Assembly: GCA_964575225.1 (NCBI GenBank)
Contig: CAZNQW010000190.1
Coordinates: 1-7,799, forward strand
Length of the DNA stretch: 7,799 bases
Reading direction: 5' to 3'
From: CAZNQW01 sp964575225
GTDB lineage: Bacteria; Chloroflexota; Anaerolineae; JAAYZQ01
Shown: one piece after another, positions 1-5,664 of the stretch
How the letters are laid out: each line of letters begins with the position of its first letter
Position numbering within the stretch: the first letter of the stretch is position 1
Program-made: the position numbers and the translations under genes
The notes under the pieces: model-generated
Database searches by the model: none
What the model was told of the DNA's origin: nothing
The model's input: only the letters and a program-made list of their open reading frames with translations

Positions 1-13
1 GCTCTTCCGATCT
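1..13. other. Residual Illumina adapter sequence
   Basis: The first 13 bases, GCTCTTCCGATCT, are identical to the 3' end shared by the Illumina TruSeq adapters. They are library sequence and not genome, so the biological sequence starts at about base 14. The partial gene that reads into this end must be cut there. Confidence 0.93.
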
Positions 14-356
14 CATAGTGCACCGACCTGCGTCCGGGGTCGTACACCAGACCCAAGGTGCTCCACGACCAGACGTTGTCAAATACCTCGATTACGTCGC
101 CGGCCGCGGCCAGCGACGGCGTAGAGGGGGGGGCGTCGGGTGCCACGGGGGCCGCCGAGTCCGAGAAGGTCGAGCCGGGGGGCGGAGAGGTCGGGACCCG
201 AACGGGGGGCTGCACCTGCAGGGAGGTCTCCACCGTCCACGCGGGCGACGGTTCGTCGCTCTGGGCCACAGAAACGGGAAGAAGGCTCCCCCCCAAGATC
301 AGGAACAGCAGCCAGACCAGCACAAATCCAAGCCAAGCCCCAATCTCTTTCTTCAT
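14..356 (-). CDS. Secreted Pro/Ser-rich protein, 3'-truncated by contig end
   Basis: This open frame starts at ATG 356 and runs off the contig, giving 114 residues before the adapter. AAGGAG lies 8 bases upstream of the ATG, and a good sigma70-type promoter lies further upstream. Residues 1-31 form a typical Sec signal peptide: a short KKE start, a long hydrophobic core and likely cleavage near the SVAQ segment. Residues of about 35-90 are rich in Pro, Ala, Ser and Thr and look like an extracellular linker. A folded segment then begins (EVFDNVWSWSTLGLVYDP), possibly the first strand of a beta-rich surface domain. I do not recognise the family. It is separated from the oxidase operon by that operon's terminator, so it is probably an independent gene. 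The apparent final residues encoded by bases 1-13 come from the adapter. Confidence 0.72.
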
Positions 357-417
357 TCTTCTATCTCCTTCTGTGATTTTCATGTCAAGAAAACAGAAAA
401 AGCGCACCCGCAGAGTG

Positions 418-446
418 AGAATAACATAAAAGGGGGGCTGTGTCAA
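418..446 (-). promoter_or_regulatory. Sigma70-type promoter of the secreted-protein gene
   Basis: Read on the minus strand, TTGACA (446-441) and TATTCT (423-418) are separated by exactly 17 bases. The -35 is a perfect consensus and the -10 matches 5 of 6. The predicted start near 411 gives a leader of about 55 bases to ATG 356. I saw no operator palindrome next to it. Confidence 0.75.
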
Positions 447-509
447 GGCTCTGTTGTTGCCGTCACGGCTTTTGCCAAGTCGGCCATTACTATCTGATTC
501 GGCGCTCAT

Positions 510-528
510 CGCCCCCGTCTCGGGGGCG
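510..528. repeat. GC-rich hairpin between the two transcription units
   Basis: CGCCCCC (510-516) and GGGGGCG (522-528) form a perfect 7-bp stem with a 5-base loop. No T tract follows on either strand, so it is not a convincing intrinsic terminator. It may be a secondary transcript-end structure for the oxidase operon. Confidence 0.4.
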
Positions 529-590
529 GCCCTTGCGCTTGGTCACAGAGCCGCGTCTCGAGTGCGTGCCTCTGGAGTGCCTGCCTTGGC

Positions 591-690
591 AGGGCGCGCG
601 CTGTACTCAGCGCCGCTGCCGTAAATTGCGCGCAAAAAACAGGGTGCGCGCTGTACTCAGCGCCGCTGCCGCAAATTGCGCGCAAAAAAA
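591..690. repeat. Two-copy 50-bp tandem duplication
   Basis: Bases 591-640 and 641-690 are adjacent copies of one 50-bp unit that differ at three positions. Each unit contains the potential hairpin GCGCTG-TACT-CAGCGC, the self-complementary TTGCGCGCAA and an A-run (T-run on the minus strand). The array directly follows the oxidase operon terminator and may extend it with further stem plus T-run modules. There are only two copies and no spacers, so it is not a CRISPR array. Confidence 0.85.
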
Positions 691-714
691 AGGGCGCCCG
701 CGTGGGGCGCCCTT
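684..714 (-). terminator. Intrinsic terminator of the NOR-like operon
   Basis: On the minus strand AAGGGCGCCC (714-705) pairs with GGGCGCCCTT (699-690) around a 5-base loop, followed by eight T (691-684). It begins 10 bases after the subunit I stop codon. This is a textbook Rho-independent terminator and separates the operon from the secreted-protein gene. Confidence 0.9.
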
Positions 715-724
715 GGGACGGCGA

Positions 725-2359
725 CTAGGCCTGGGCGGCGGCGGGCTTGCCCAGCCACCGCTCAGGCAAAAACAGCGACAGCACGTTGCGCAGGCCCACG
801 GTGCCCACCAGGTTGACCAGGTAGGCCAGGAATCCCACCGAGACAAGAACCCCACCGAGGATGGCCAGGAGGGTGTTTGTCGAAAACTCTCCGCCCTCGT
901 AAAAGGTGCGGCGAAGCATGCCCTGCGACCCGGCCATGCCCATGACGTAGGCCATGAACACCGAACCACCGATCCAGCACCAGAAATGGATCTGGATCAG
1001 GGGCTTGCTCCGATATTCGAGCTTGGTCAACATGGGCAGCAGGGCATAGAGCACGGCAAAGAGCATGGTGCCCACACCCGTCAGCAGGAAGGTATGGGCG
1101 TGTAGGGCGACCACCCACTGGGTGTTGTGAAAGACCACGTTGAGCCCCACGTTGGCCTGAATGAGGCCCGCCGCCCCGCCCATCATAAAGCCAAACATCG
1201 AGCCCAGGGCAAACTGGAGTGCCGGCGTCATCTTGACCGGGCGCGCCAGCCAGATGGTCATCATCGAGGCAAAGATGGTCAGGCCCATGGTAAAGAACTC
1301 GCCCCAGGTGATGAACTGCCCGGAGAGGATGCGCATGACCAGCGGCTGAGAGGTATCGCCCAGCAGGTGGTGGCTCCACACGCCCATCGACACCAGCAGG
1401 TCGACCATGATGACGGTCTTGACCACGTTGGCGCCGTACAACGGCCGCCCGGTGAGCATCGGGATCAGCAGATACCACACGCCGGCGGTGTACATCAGGG
1501 CGTTGCCGTCGGCCACCATGTCCAGGCCCCACCAATACCAGTTCTTGTAGATCAGGGCGTCGACGGCGCCGGGGTCCAGGGGCGATCCAAACAGGGCAAA
1601 GAGCCCGTAGACCAGGATCAGCGCCCCCGCGGTGAGCAGGACAATCGCGTTGATGACGGTGTCGATGGAGCCGCGCCCCACAGCCACGATAAAGACCGGC
1701 AGGCCGTTATAGTCCAGGTTGGGGGCGGTCTTGTCCTCCTTGCCCAGGAGTTTCATCAGGCGCGGAATGCCAAAGGCCGAGCGGAGGAACTGGAAGAAGG
1801 TGTAGGGGCGGTCGTCGCTCTTGCTGAGCACCGTCTTGAAAATGTTAAAGGCAAAGAGCAGAATGTTAACCATGACCAGCGCTGCGCCGACCATGAACAG
1901 GATGCTGCCCACCACCGGCACCCGGTCAAAGCTCACCGGCAGGGGCCAGTACAGGGTATAGGTAGCGTTGAACAGGGCAAAGAATCCCGACCCCCAGCAG
2001 ATCATCACGCCGACGATCTGGAGCCAAAAGTTGACCACCACCAGCTTGGGGTGGCGGATCGGTTTGCCCAGGAGAAAGGGCACCAAAAAGTAAAAGGCAC
2101 CAAAGACCGCCATGTAGATGAACCCATAAATGCCGACGATGGGGTGGGCGGTCAGCATCGAATAGTACAGCTCTTGGGTGTTCGGTTCGGTGGTGCCTGG
2201 GCGCACGTTGTTGAGCAGGGACTCCATGCCGTGCAAGGAATCGGCATCCCACAACTGGGTGCGCATCAGCATCCCTTCGAAACCAGACAGGGCCAGGAAC
2301 AATAGCGCCAATACCGCGAATCGCAAGGTCCATTTTTCGGTCCAGCCAAGTTGGGTCAT
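725..2359 (-). CDS. Heme-copper oxidase-superfamily subunit I, probable NO reductase
   Basis: This is a 544-residue polytopic membrane protein of about 12-14 helices. The start at 2359 has AGGAGGA 7 bases upstream, and that site overlaps the stop of the subunit II gene. The low-spin heme ligand is H72 (TAHPIVGIYGF) with H422. The high-spin heme ligand is H420 (VVALHAH). Two CuB histidines are H330/H331 (WSHH). The third CuB position, normally His, aligns without gaps to cNorB WWVVHLWVEG as WWGLDMVADG. D280 therefore replaces the His, and D284 sits where cNOR has Glu and A/B oxidases have the crosslinked Tyr. Without that Tyr, O2 reduction is unlikely and NO to N2O reduction is the best reading. 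The stretch ANVGLNVVFHNTQWV resembles B-family (ba3) oxidases more than classical NorB. The exact family is an inference. It needs heme and probably Cu or Fe in the second metal site. Confidence 0.88.
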   Translation of the reverse strand: MTQLGWTEKWTLRFAVLALLFLALSGFEGMLMRTQLWDADSLHGMESLLNNVRPGTTEPNTQELYYSMLTAHPIVGIYGFIYMAVFGAFYFLVPFLLGKPIRHPKLVVVNFWLQIVGVMICWGSGFFALFNATYTLYWPLPVSFDRVPVVGSILFMVGAALVMVNILLFAFNIFKTVLSKSDDRPYTFFQFLRSAFGIPRLMKLLGKEDKTAPNLDYNGLPVFIVAVGRGSIDTVINAIVLLTAGALILVYGLFALFGSPLDPGAVDALIYKNWYWWGLDMVADGNALMYTAGVWYLLIPMLTGRPLYGANVVKTVIMVDLLVSMGVWSHHLLGDTSQPLVMRILSGQFITWGEFFTMGLTIFASMMTIWLARPVKMTPALQFALGSMFGFMMGGAAGLIQANVGLNVVFHNTQWVVALHAHTFLLTGVGTMLFAVLYALLPMLTKLEYRSKPLIQIHFWCWIGGSVFMAYVMGMAGSQGMLRRTFYEGGEFSTNTLLAILGGVLVSVGFLAYLVNLVGTVGLRNVLSLFLPERWLGKPAAAQA

Positions 2360-2372
2360 TGCCTCATCCTCC

Positions 2373-2795
2373 TCACTGAGTCACGCTAATGGCGTCGGGG
2401 ATGTACATGTCCGAGTGGCGGGGACCCGAATACTCGGTTGACCGCACATCATACATCCCCGGCTGGTCGAATTTCCAGATGATGCGGTTCTGCCGGCCGG
2501 GCAGCACCTGCTCCTGGAAGACGAGGGTGCCATCTTGGCGAAAGACCCCCAACCCATAGGTCACGTCGTCGGTGGTGGCGACAAATTCCACATAGGTGCC
2601 CGCCTTGACCTGGATCCCTTCTTGGGGCAGCCGGATCTCATAGTCGCCGAATTCCACGTTCACCGTCTGGTCGGGTGCCGGCTTGGACCAGACCAACCAT
2701 TGCTGCCAGGGGATCAGGGGCGACAGAGTGACGACGTTAAAGACCAAAAAGACCGCGATGAGAAAAAACAGCCAGTTGCGCTCTTTGTGATCCAT
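2373..2795 (-). CDS. CuA-less subunit II of the heme-copper complex
   Basis: This is a 140-residue protein with one N-terminal membrane helix (about residues 8-25) followed by an external cupredoxin domain. The C-terminal region follows the CuA-domain pattern VLPG...F..PG.Y......Y.G..H..M. Canonical CuA ligands are His, then Cys-x3-Cys-x3-His-x2-Met. Here they are Y80, then S119, S123, H127 and M130, with E121 kept between the two Ser. Both bridging thiolates and one His are gone, so a binuclear CuA centre cannot form. Electrons presumably arrive from quinol or directly from another carrier. I chose ATG 2795 because the GGAGAAAGGGGAG ribosome-binding stretch precedes it and the helix follows at once. 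The frame stays open upstream only because of base composition. It starts 2 bases after the small-peptide stop and ends 13 bases before subunit I. Confidence 0.87.
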   Translation of the reverse strand: MDHKERNWLFFLIAVFLVFNVVTLSPLIPWQQWLVWSKPAPDQTVNVEFGDYEIRLPQEGIQVKAGTYVEFVATTDDVTYGLGVFRQDGTLVFQEQVLPGRQNRIIWKFDQPGMYDVRSTEYSGPRHSDMYIPDAISVTQ

Positions 2796-2797
2796 GG

Positions 2798-2902
2798 CTA
2801 CTCCCCTTTCTCCCGCACCTTGTAGGCAAAGAACAGCATGAACAGAGCCAGGACTATCACATAGGCTGTGTAGCCCCACCAAATGATGTCCGTCAGGTAC
2901 AT
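2798..2902 (-). CDS. 34-residue single-helix small subunit
   Basis: A short gene of 34 codons plus TAG has a very strong ribosome-binding site, AAGGAGGAGG, 5 bases before ATG 2902. The product begins MYLTDIIWWGYTAYV, continues with one hydrophobic helix to about residue 27 and ends in a charged tail (KVREKGE), as expected for a one-pass membrane peptide with a cytoplasmic C-terminus. The subunit II start lies 2 bases past its stop, so the two genes are almost certainly translated together. Thermus ba3 oxidase has a 34-residue one-helix subunit IIa (CbaD) in the same order, small-II-I. By position and size this is the equivalent, although I see no clear sequence identity. CcoQ-like small subunits are the alternative comparison. 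Confidence 0.82.
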   Translation of the reverse strand: MYLTDIIWWGYTAYVIVLALFMLFFAYKVREKGE

Positions 2903-3007
2903 GCAAACCTCCTCCTTGAGTGTGAACTCGTGCCTCTTGCTGTTTGAACGACCTTGCCAGGGTTGTTGTGTGGTCTGTGGATGGCATGCTGTGTGGCCCG
3001 TCTGCTC

Positions 3008-3031
3008 GCGCGGGATCGCCAGATCCCGCGC
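3008..3031. repeat. Perfect 10-bp hairpin in the operon leader
   Basis: GCGCGGGATC (3008-3017) pairs perfectly with GATCCCGCGC (3022-3031) over a 4-base loop. It is about 105 bases upstream of the small-subunit start. No T tract follows on the minus strand, so it could be a ygbA transcript end, an mRNA-stabilising stem or a leader structure. Confidence 0.6.
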
Positions 3032-3056
3032 CCTTTGCGGTGGATGAAAGGTTCGG

Positions 3057-3075
3057 TGACATCTACGGTGTCACA
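3057..3075. promoter_or_regulatory. Candidate operator upstream of the NOR-like operon
   Basis: On the minus strand GTGACACCGTAGATGTCAC is a perfect 6-bp inverted repeat with a 7-base centre. It has the same 19-bp length and TGA-N11-TCA geometry as the palindrome in front of hcp. No known regulator is assigned. It does not have the TGA-N6-TCA spacing of CRP/FNR sites. Confidence 0.4.
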
Positions 3076-3204
3076 CGTGTACCGCGCTCCCCTGCGGGCC
3101 AAATCCAGACGCTGCAACAACCCAACAATCTTGCCGATGGGTCTTGTGAGGTGTGCGTTTCCTCCTTTCTCCGGTTTCTGATCGAGCCCGGACGGGGGCC
3201 GGCT

Positions 3205-3579
3205 CTAGGGTGATTTTGCCCGCCCGACGGCGGCCCCGCCCGCCGGCTCCCGGCGCATTCCATCCCACAGATGGCACAGCGTCAGCCACGGATGGCGGAC
3301 GATCATCCGGGGGCCGGCATAGCGCATGACGGTCCGGATGCGCTGTCGCATTTCGGGTCGGTAGCAGTGCACGGCACACCGGGCGCACGTCGTCTTGCCC
3401 TCCTGAAAGGGGCACTTTTGCAGGCGCCGGCGGGCATAGTCGAGCAACGGAGCGCATTCGGGACAGAGCGAATCGGAAGGACCATGGTGCCCGCGGCAAT
3501 AGAGGCGGATCATGGCCTCGACGGTGCGGGCTTCGCGGCGCAATCTCGGCGGCAGGCGCCCCTCGTTTTGATCGTTCAT
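3205..3579 (-). CDS. ygbA: YgbA-family nitrosative-stress protein
   Basis: This is a 124-residue cytoplasmic protein of the YgbA_NO family, called 'nitrous oxide-stimulated promoter' in Pfam. Enterobacterial ygbA is under NsrR control and helps cells recover from nitric oxide. Its biochemical activity is not settled to my knowledge. Seven cysteines are visible (C28, C39, C42, C56, C65, C68, C72), mostly in CPEC, KCP and CARCAVHC motifs. They are followed by the family's diagnostic RTVMRYAGPRMIVRHP block, so a metal or Fe-S site is plausible. ATG 3579 is preferred, with AAGGAA upstream but at a long 12-base spacing. An in-frame GTG at 3609 would add ten residues and lacks support. It sits between hcp and the NOR-like operon, which matches a role in NO stress. 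Confidence 0.87.
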   Translation of the reverse strand: MNDQNEGRLPPRLRREARTVEAMIRLYCRGHHGPSDSLCPECAPLLDYARRRLQKCPFQEGKTTCARCAVHCYRPEMRQRIRTVMRYAGPRMIVRHPWLTLCHLWDGMRREPAGGAAVGRAKSP

Positions 3580-3601
3580 GCTAAAGATAGATTCCTTTCG
3601 T

Positions 3602-3653
3602 ACCGTCACGCCCGCGCCGCGCCGTCACCCCCGTGCCGCGCCGTCACCCCCGT
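3602..3653. repeat. 19-bp tandem repeat in the ygbA leader
   Basis: The unit GCCGCGCCGTCACCCCCGT occurs twice exactly (3616-3634, 3635-3653), and a degenerate partial copy lies at 3602-3615. It sits just upstream of the ygbA ribosome-binding site, so a change in copy number would alter the leader. It is too short and has too few copies for a CRISPR array. Confidence 0.8.
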
Positions 3654-3654
3654 G

Positions 3655-3809
3655 AAAACGGCGGTCCATGGCCTGGCCCACAAATGCGCCGTGTAGGGGC
3701 GACGCACGCGTCTCCCGAAATCCATGGGTTCTCGCCTGCGCGGGAACGACGACCTTAAGGGCGCCCTGGGCCGCACCTCATCGATGTACCCGCAAGCCAC
3801 CGCCGTTTT
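3655..3809. repeat. Dispersed-repeat-like segment with 11-bp inverted ends
   Basis: AAAACGGCGGT (3655-3665) and ACCGCCGTTTT (3799-3809) are perfect inverted copies that bracket 155 bp. Inside are two hairpin modules: an imperfect one at 3698-3717 (GGGCGACGC / GCGTCTCCC) and one at 3728-3747 (GTTCTCGC / GCGGGAAC, one G-T pair). The second resembles the TTCCCGCGCAGGCGGGAA-type repeats scattered in many bacterial genomes. There is no transposase. It could be a small non-autonomous element, but the 11-bp match could also be chance. Confidence 0.4.
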
Positions 3810-3820
3810 ACGGTCGCGCT

Positions 3821-3855
3821 GCCTGTTGGGTGCGCCTATCGCGCACCCAACAGGC
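3821..3855. terminator. 15-bp perfect hairpin after hcp, possible transcript end
   Basis: GCCTGTTGGGTGCGC (3821-3835) pairs perfectly with GCGCACCCAACAGGC (3841-3855) over a 5-base loop, about 40 bases beyond the hcp stop. No T tract follows on either strand. It is either a Rho-assisted terminator or 3'-end stabilising stem, or a member of a dispersed hairpin family. Confidence 0.5.
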
Positions 3856-3894
3856 CATCTGTAAGCCCTAAACGTTGGTGGTGGGAGCGGTCCT

Positions 3895-5541
3895 CTAGTT
3901 TCCCACCATCATGGCCGCAATGTCGCCCTGCACCGTCCCGATCGGTTTGATATCAAAGTTCTTTACGAGAAAATCGGTCACATTGGGCGACAGAAAGGCC
4001 GGAACCGTGGGCCCCAAGCGAATGCCCTTCACGCCAAGGTACAGCAAGGCCAGCAATACCGCTACGGCCTTTTGCTCGTACCAAGCGATATCGAACGAAA
4101 TGGGCAGGTCGTTGATGTCGTCCAGGCTGAACGCCTCCTTGAGCTTGAGCGCGATCACGGCCAACGAATAGGAATCGTTACATTGACCTGCATCCAGCAC
4201 ACGGGGAATGCCGCCGATATCGCCCAGGGCCAGCTTGTTGTAGCGGAACTTGGCGCAGCCAGCCGTAAGGATGACCGCATCATCCGGCAGGTTTTCAGCG
4301 ACCTCGGTATAGTAGCTGCGGCTTTTTTGGCGTCCATCACAGCCGGCCATGACCACAAACCGTTTGACCGCTCCCGATTTGACAGCATCGATCACCTTGT
4401 CGGCCAGAGCCAAGACCTGGTTATGGGCAAACCCGCCCAGGATACTGCCCGATTCGATCTCTTGGGGCGCCTTGCAGGTTTTCGCCAGGGCGACAACCGA
4501 TGAGAAATCCTTCGACTCGCCTTGCGGCCTGTCGGCAATGTAGTGGGCTCCAGGAAAGTTGACGATGCCCGTGGTAAAGAGCCGGCTTAGGTAGGTGTTG
4601 TCCTTTCGGAGGGGCGTCAGGCAGTTGGTCGTCAAGAGAATGGGGCCGTTAAAGGTCTCAAAGTCGGCATTCTGCTGCCACCAGGCCCCGCCATAGTTGC
4701 CCACGAAATGGTCATACCTTTTAAAGGCCGGATAGGAATGAGCCGGCAGCATCTCACCGTGGGTGTACACGTCGACGCCCGTGCCTTCCGTTTGCTGCAA
4801 CAGCTCCTCCAGGTCTTTCAGATCGTGCCCAGAGATCAGGATGCCTGGGTTAGACCGAACCCCGATGTTGACCTCCGTCATTTCGGGGCTGCCGTATGTG
4901 GTGGTGTTGGCCTCGTCCAAAAGGGCCATCGTCGTCACGGCCGTCGCCCCTGCCTTGATGGCCAGAGCGATCATTTCGTCTATGGACAGATCCTTGACCA
5001 AGGAGGCCAGGGCCTCCATCAGGAAGGCATAGATCTCATCCTTCTCAAAGCCAAGAATCATGGCATGATCGGCATACGCGGCGATGCCCACACAGCCGGA
5101 AACGAGCAACTCCTGGAGAGACCGCCTGTCCTCATTCTCGATCGCTGTAATACGCAGATCGTCGGACAGGGCCTTGGTCAAGACGGCATTCCGATTCTCT
5201 GGCGTCCAGGTGGCGCAATCGCACAGGGCGCCCGATAGGGCGTCTCCCACCTTGGCCCGAAGTCGATCCCGAATTGCCAGGCCTTCTTCGATCAGGTCGG
5301 TGATGGCCTCATTATCCCAGGCCCCATTGGTGATCGTGGTAAAGAGCCCGCGGGCGATAAAGCGCCCGGCATCCCGATCGACGACACCCATCTCCCCTAG
5401 CTTTTCACCATAGACCGCGATCCCTCGGCACACGAATCGGAGCATATCCTGCAAGGCTGCAGTCTCCTCAGTCTTGCCGCATACGCCTTTTACCGTGCAC
5501 CCTTGATTCTTGGCAGTTTCTTGACACTGAAAACAAAACAT
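3895..5541 (-). CDS. hcp: Hybrid cluster protein (NO / hydroxylamine reductase)
   Basis: This is a complete 548-residue Hcp, a cytoplasmic Fe-S enzyme that reduces NO to N2O at low NO levels and can reduce hydroxylamine. The N-terminal cluster motif C3-x2-C6-x8-C15-x5-C21 is the [4Fe-4S]-type spacing of anaerobe (class I) Hcps. All eight hybrid-cluster ligands are present: H239, E263, C307, C401 (the persulfide Cys in GCDGRQKSR), C429, C454, E489 and K491. Each sits five residues before its Desulfovibrio vulgaris counterpart, so the enzyme should be active. I chose ATG 5541 because the family begins MFCFQC and GGGAG lies 7 bases upstream. ATG 5586 would add 15 residues with no homology and overlaps a palindrome. 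The electron donor Hcr is not in the window. No frameshift or missing motif was seen. Confidence 0.97.
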   Translation of the reverse strand: MFCFQCQETAKNQGCTVKGVCGKTEETAALQDMLRFVCRGIAVYGEKLGEMGVVDRDAGRFIARGLFTTITNGAWDNEAITDLIEEGLAIRDRLRAKVGDALSGALCDCATWTPENRNAVLTKALSDDLRITAIENEDRRSLQELLVSGCVGIAAYADHAMILGFEKDEIYAFLMEALASLVKDLSIDEMIALAIKAGATAVTTMALLDEANTTTYGSPEMTEVNIGVRSNPGILISGHDLKDLEELLQQTEGTGVDVYTHGEMLPAHSYPAFKRYDHFVGNYGGAWWQQNADFETFNGPILLTTNCLTPLRKDNTYLSRLFTTGIVNFPGAHYIADRPQGESKDFSSVVALAKTCKAPQEIESGSILGGFAHNQVLALADKVIDAVKSGAVKRFVVMAGCDGRQKSRSYYTEVAENLPDDAVILTAGCAKFRYNKLALGDIGGIPRVLDAGQCNDSYSLAVIALKLKEAFSLDDINDLPISFDIAWYEQKAVAVLLALLYLGVKGIRLGPTVPAFLSPNVTDFLVKNFDIKPIGTVQGDIAAMMVGN

Positions 5542-5577
5542 CTGCATTCTCCCGATTTTTTGGTAATATTGGCTCCG

Positions 5578-5596
5578 CTGAAACAAGCCGTTTCAG
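5578..5596. promoter_or_regulatory. Candidate operator upstream of hcp
   Basis: On the minus strand CTGAAACGGCTTGTTTCAG is a perfect 7-bp inverted repeat with a 5-base centre, 37 bases before the hcp ATG. A weak TATTAC (-10-like) follows 9 bases downstream, so a bound protein would cover the -35 region. The regulator is unknown. hcp genes are commonly controlled by HcpR, FNR or NsrR, but this sequence is not their usual consensus. Confidence 0.5.
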
Positions 5597-5613
5597 GGGA
5601 TGAAAAGGGTTGC

Positions 5614-5644
5614 ATGTGGTGTGCGCGAAGCGCGCACACCGCAT
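5614..5644. repeat. 14-bp hairpin between nirS and hcp
   Basis: Bases 5614-5627 pair with 5631-5644 over a 3-base loop (AAG), with one T-G wobble pair. The core GGTGTGCGCG / CGCGCACACC is perfect. It lies about 175 bases after the nirS stop. It may mark a transcript end or an mRNA processing point, but a proper T tract is lacking on both strands. Confidence 0.5.
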
Positions 5645-5664
5645 ACAGTACCTCTTTTTGCGCC

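Larger units (their letters stand above)
2903..3204 (-). other. Leader region of the NOR-like operon
   Basis: This 302-base gap between ygbA and the small-subunit gene has no supported gene. It holds the ribosome-binding site of the small subunit, a 10-bp perfect hairpin (3008-3031) and a 6-7-6 palindrome (3057-3075). An imperfect stem lies at the ygbA stop (3184-3205). A Shine-Dalgarno-like AAAGGAGGAAA near 3167-3157 is not followed by a start codon. I could not find a convincing -35/-10 pair, so whether the operon has its own promoter here is open. Confidence 0.6.

Noticed and set aside
591..690. CRISPR array
   Set aside because: There are two directly abutting 50-bp copies with no spacers and no cas genes.
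725..2359. Ordinary terminal O2 reductase (cytochrome c oxidase subunit I)
   Set aside because: The CuB histidine is D280, and no Tyr is present at the HPEVY-type position for the His-Tyr cofactor. The subunit II partner lacks CuA and the neighbours are NO genes.
2373..3062. Long 229-residue version of subunit II starting at 3062
   Set aside because: The extra 89 residues have no membrane or cupredoxin features and run through the small-subunit gene and leader hairpins. ATG 2795 has a good ribosome-binding site.
3157..3167. A small gene using the AAAGGAGGAAA Shine-Dalgarno-like stretch upstream of the NOR operon
   Set aside because: There is no ATG, GTG or TTG at a usable distance downstream on the minus strand.
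3580..3609. GTG start of ygbA at 3609
   Set aside because: There is no Shine-Dalgarno upstream. The only AAGGAA lies inside the extension and serves ATG 3579, although at a long spacing.
3895..5586. Hcp start at ATG 5586
   Set aside because: The family begins at MFCFQC (5541). The 15 extra residues lack homology and would place the start inside the palindrome. The ribosome-binding site fits 5541.
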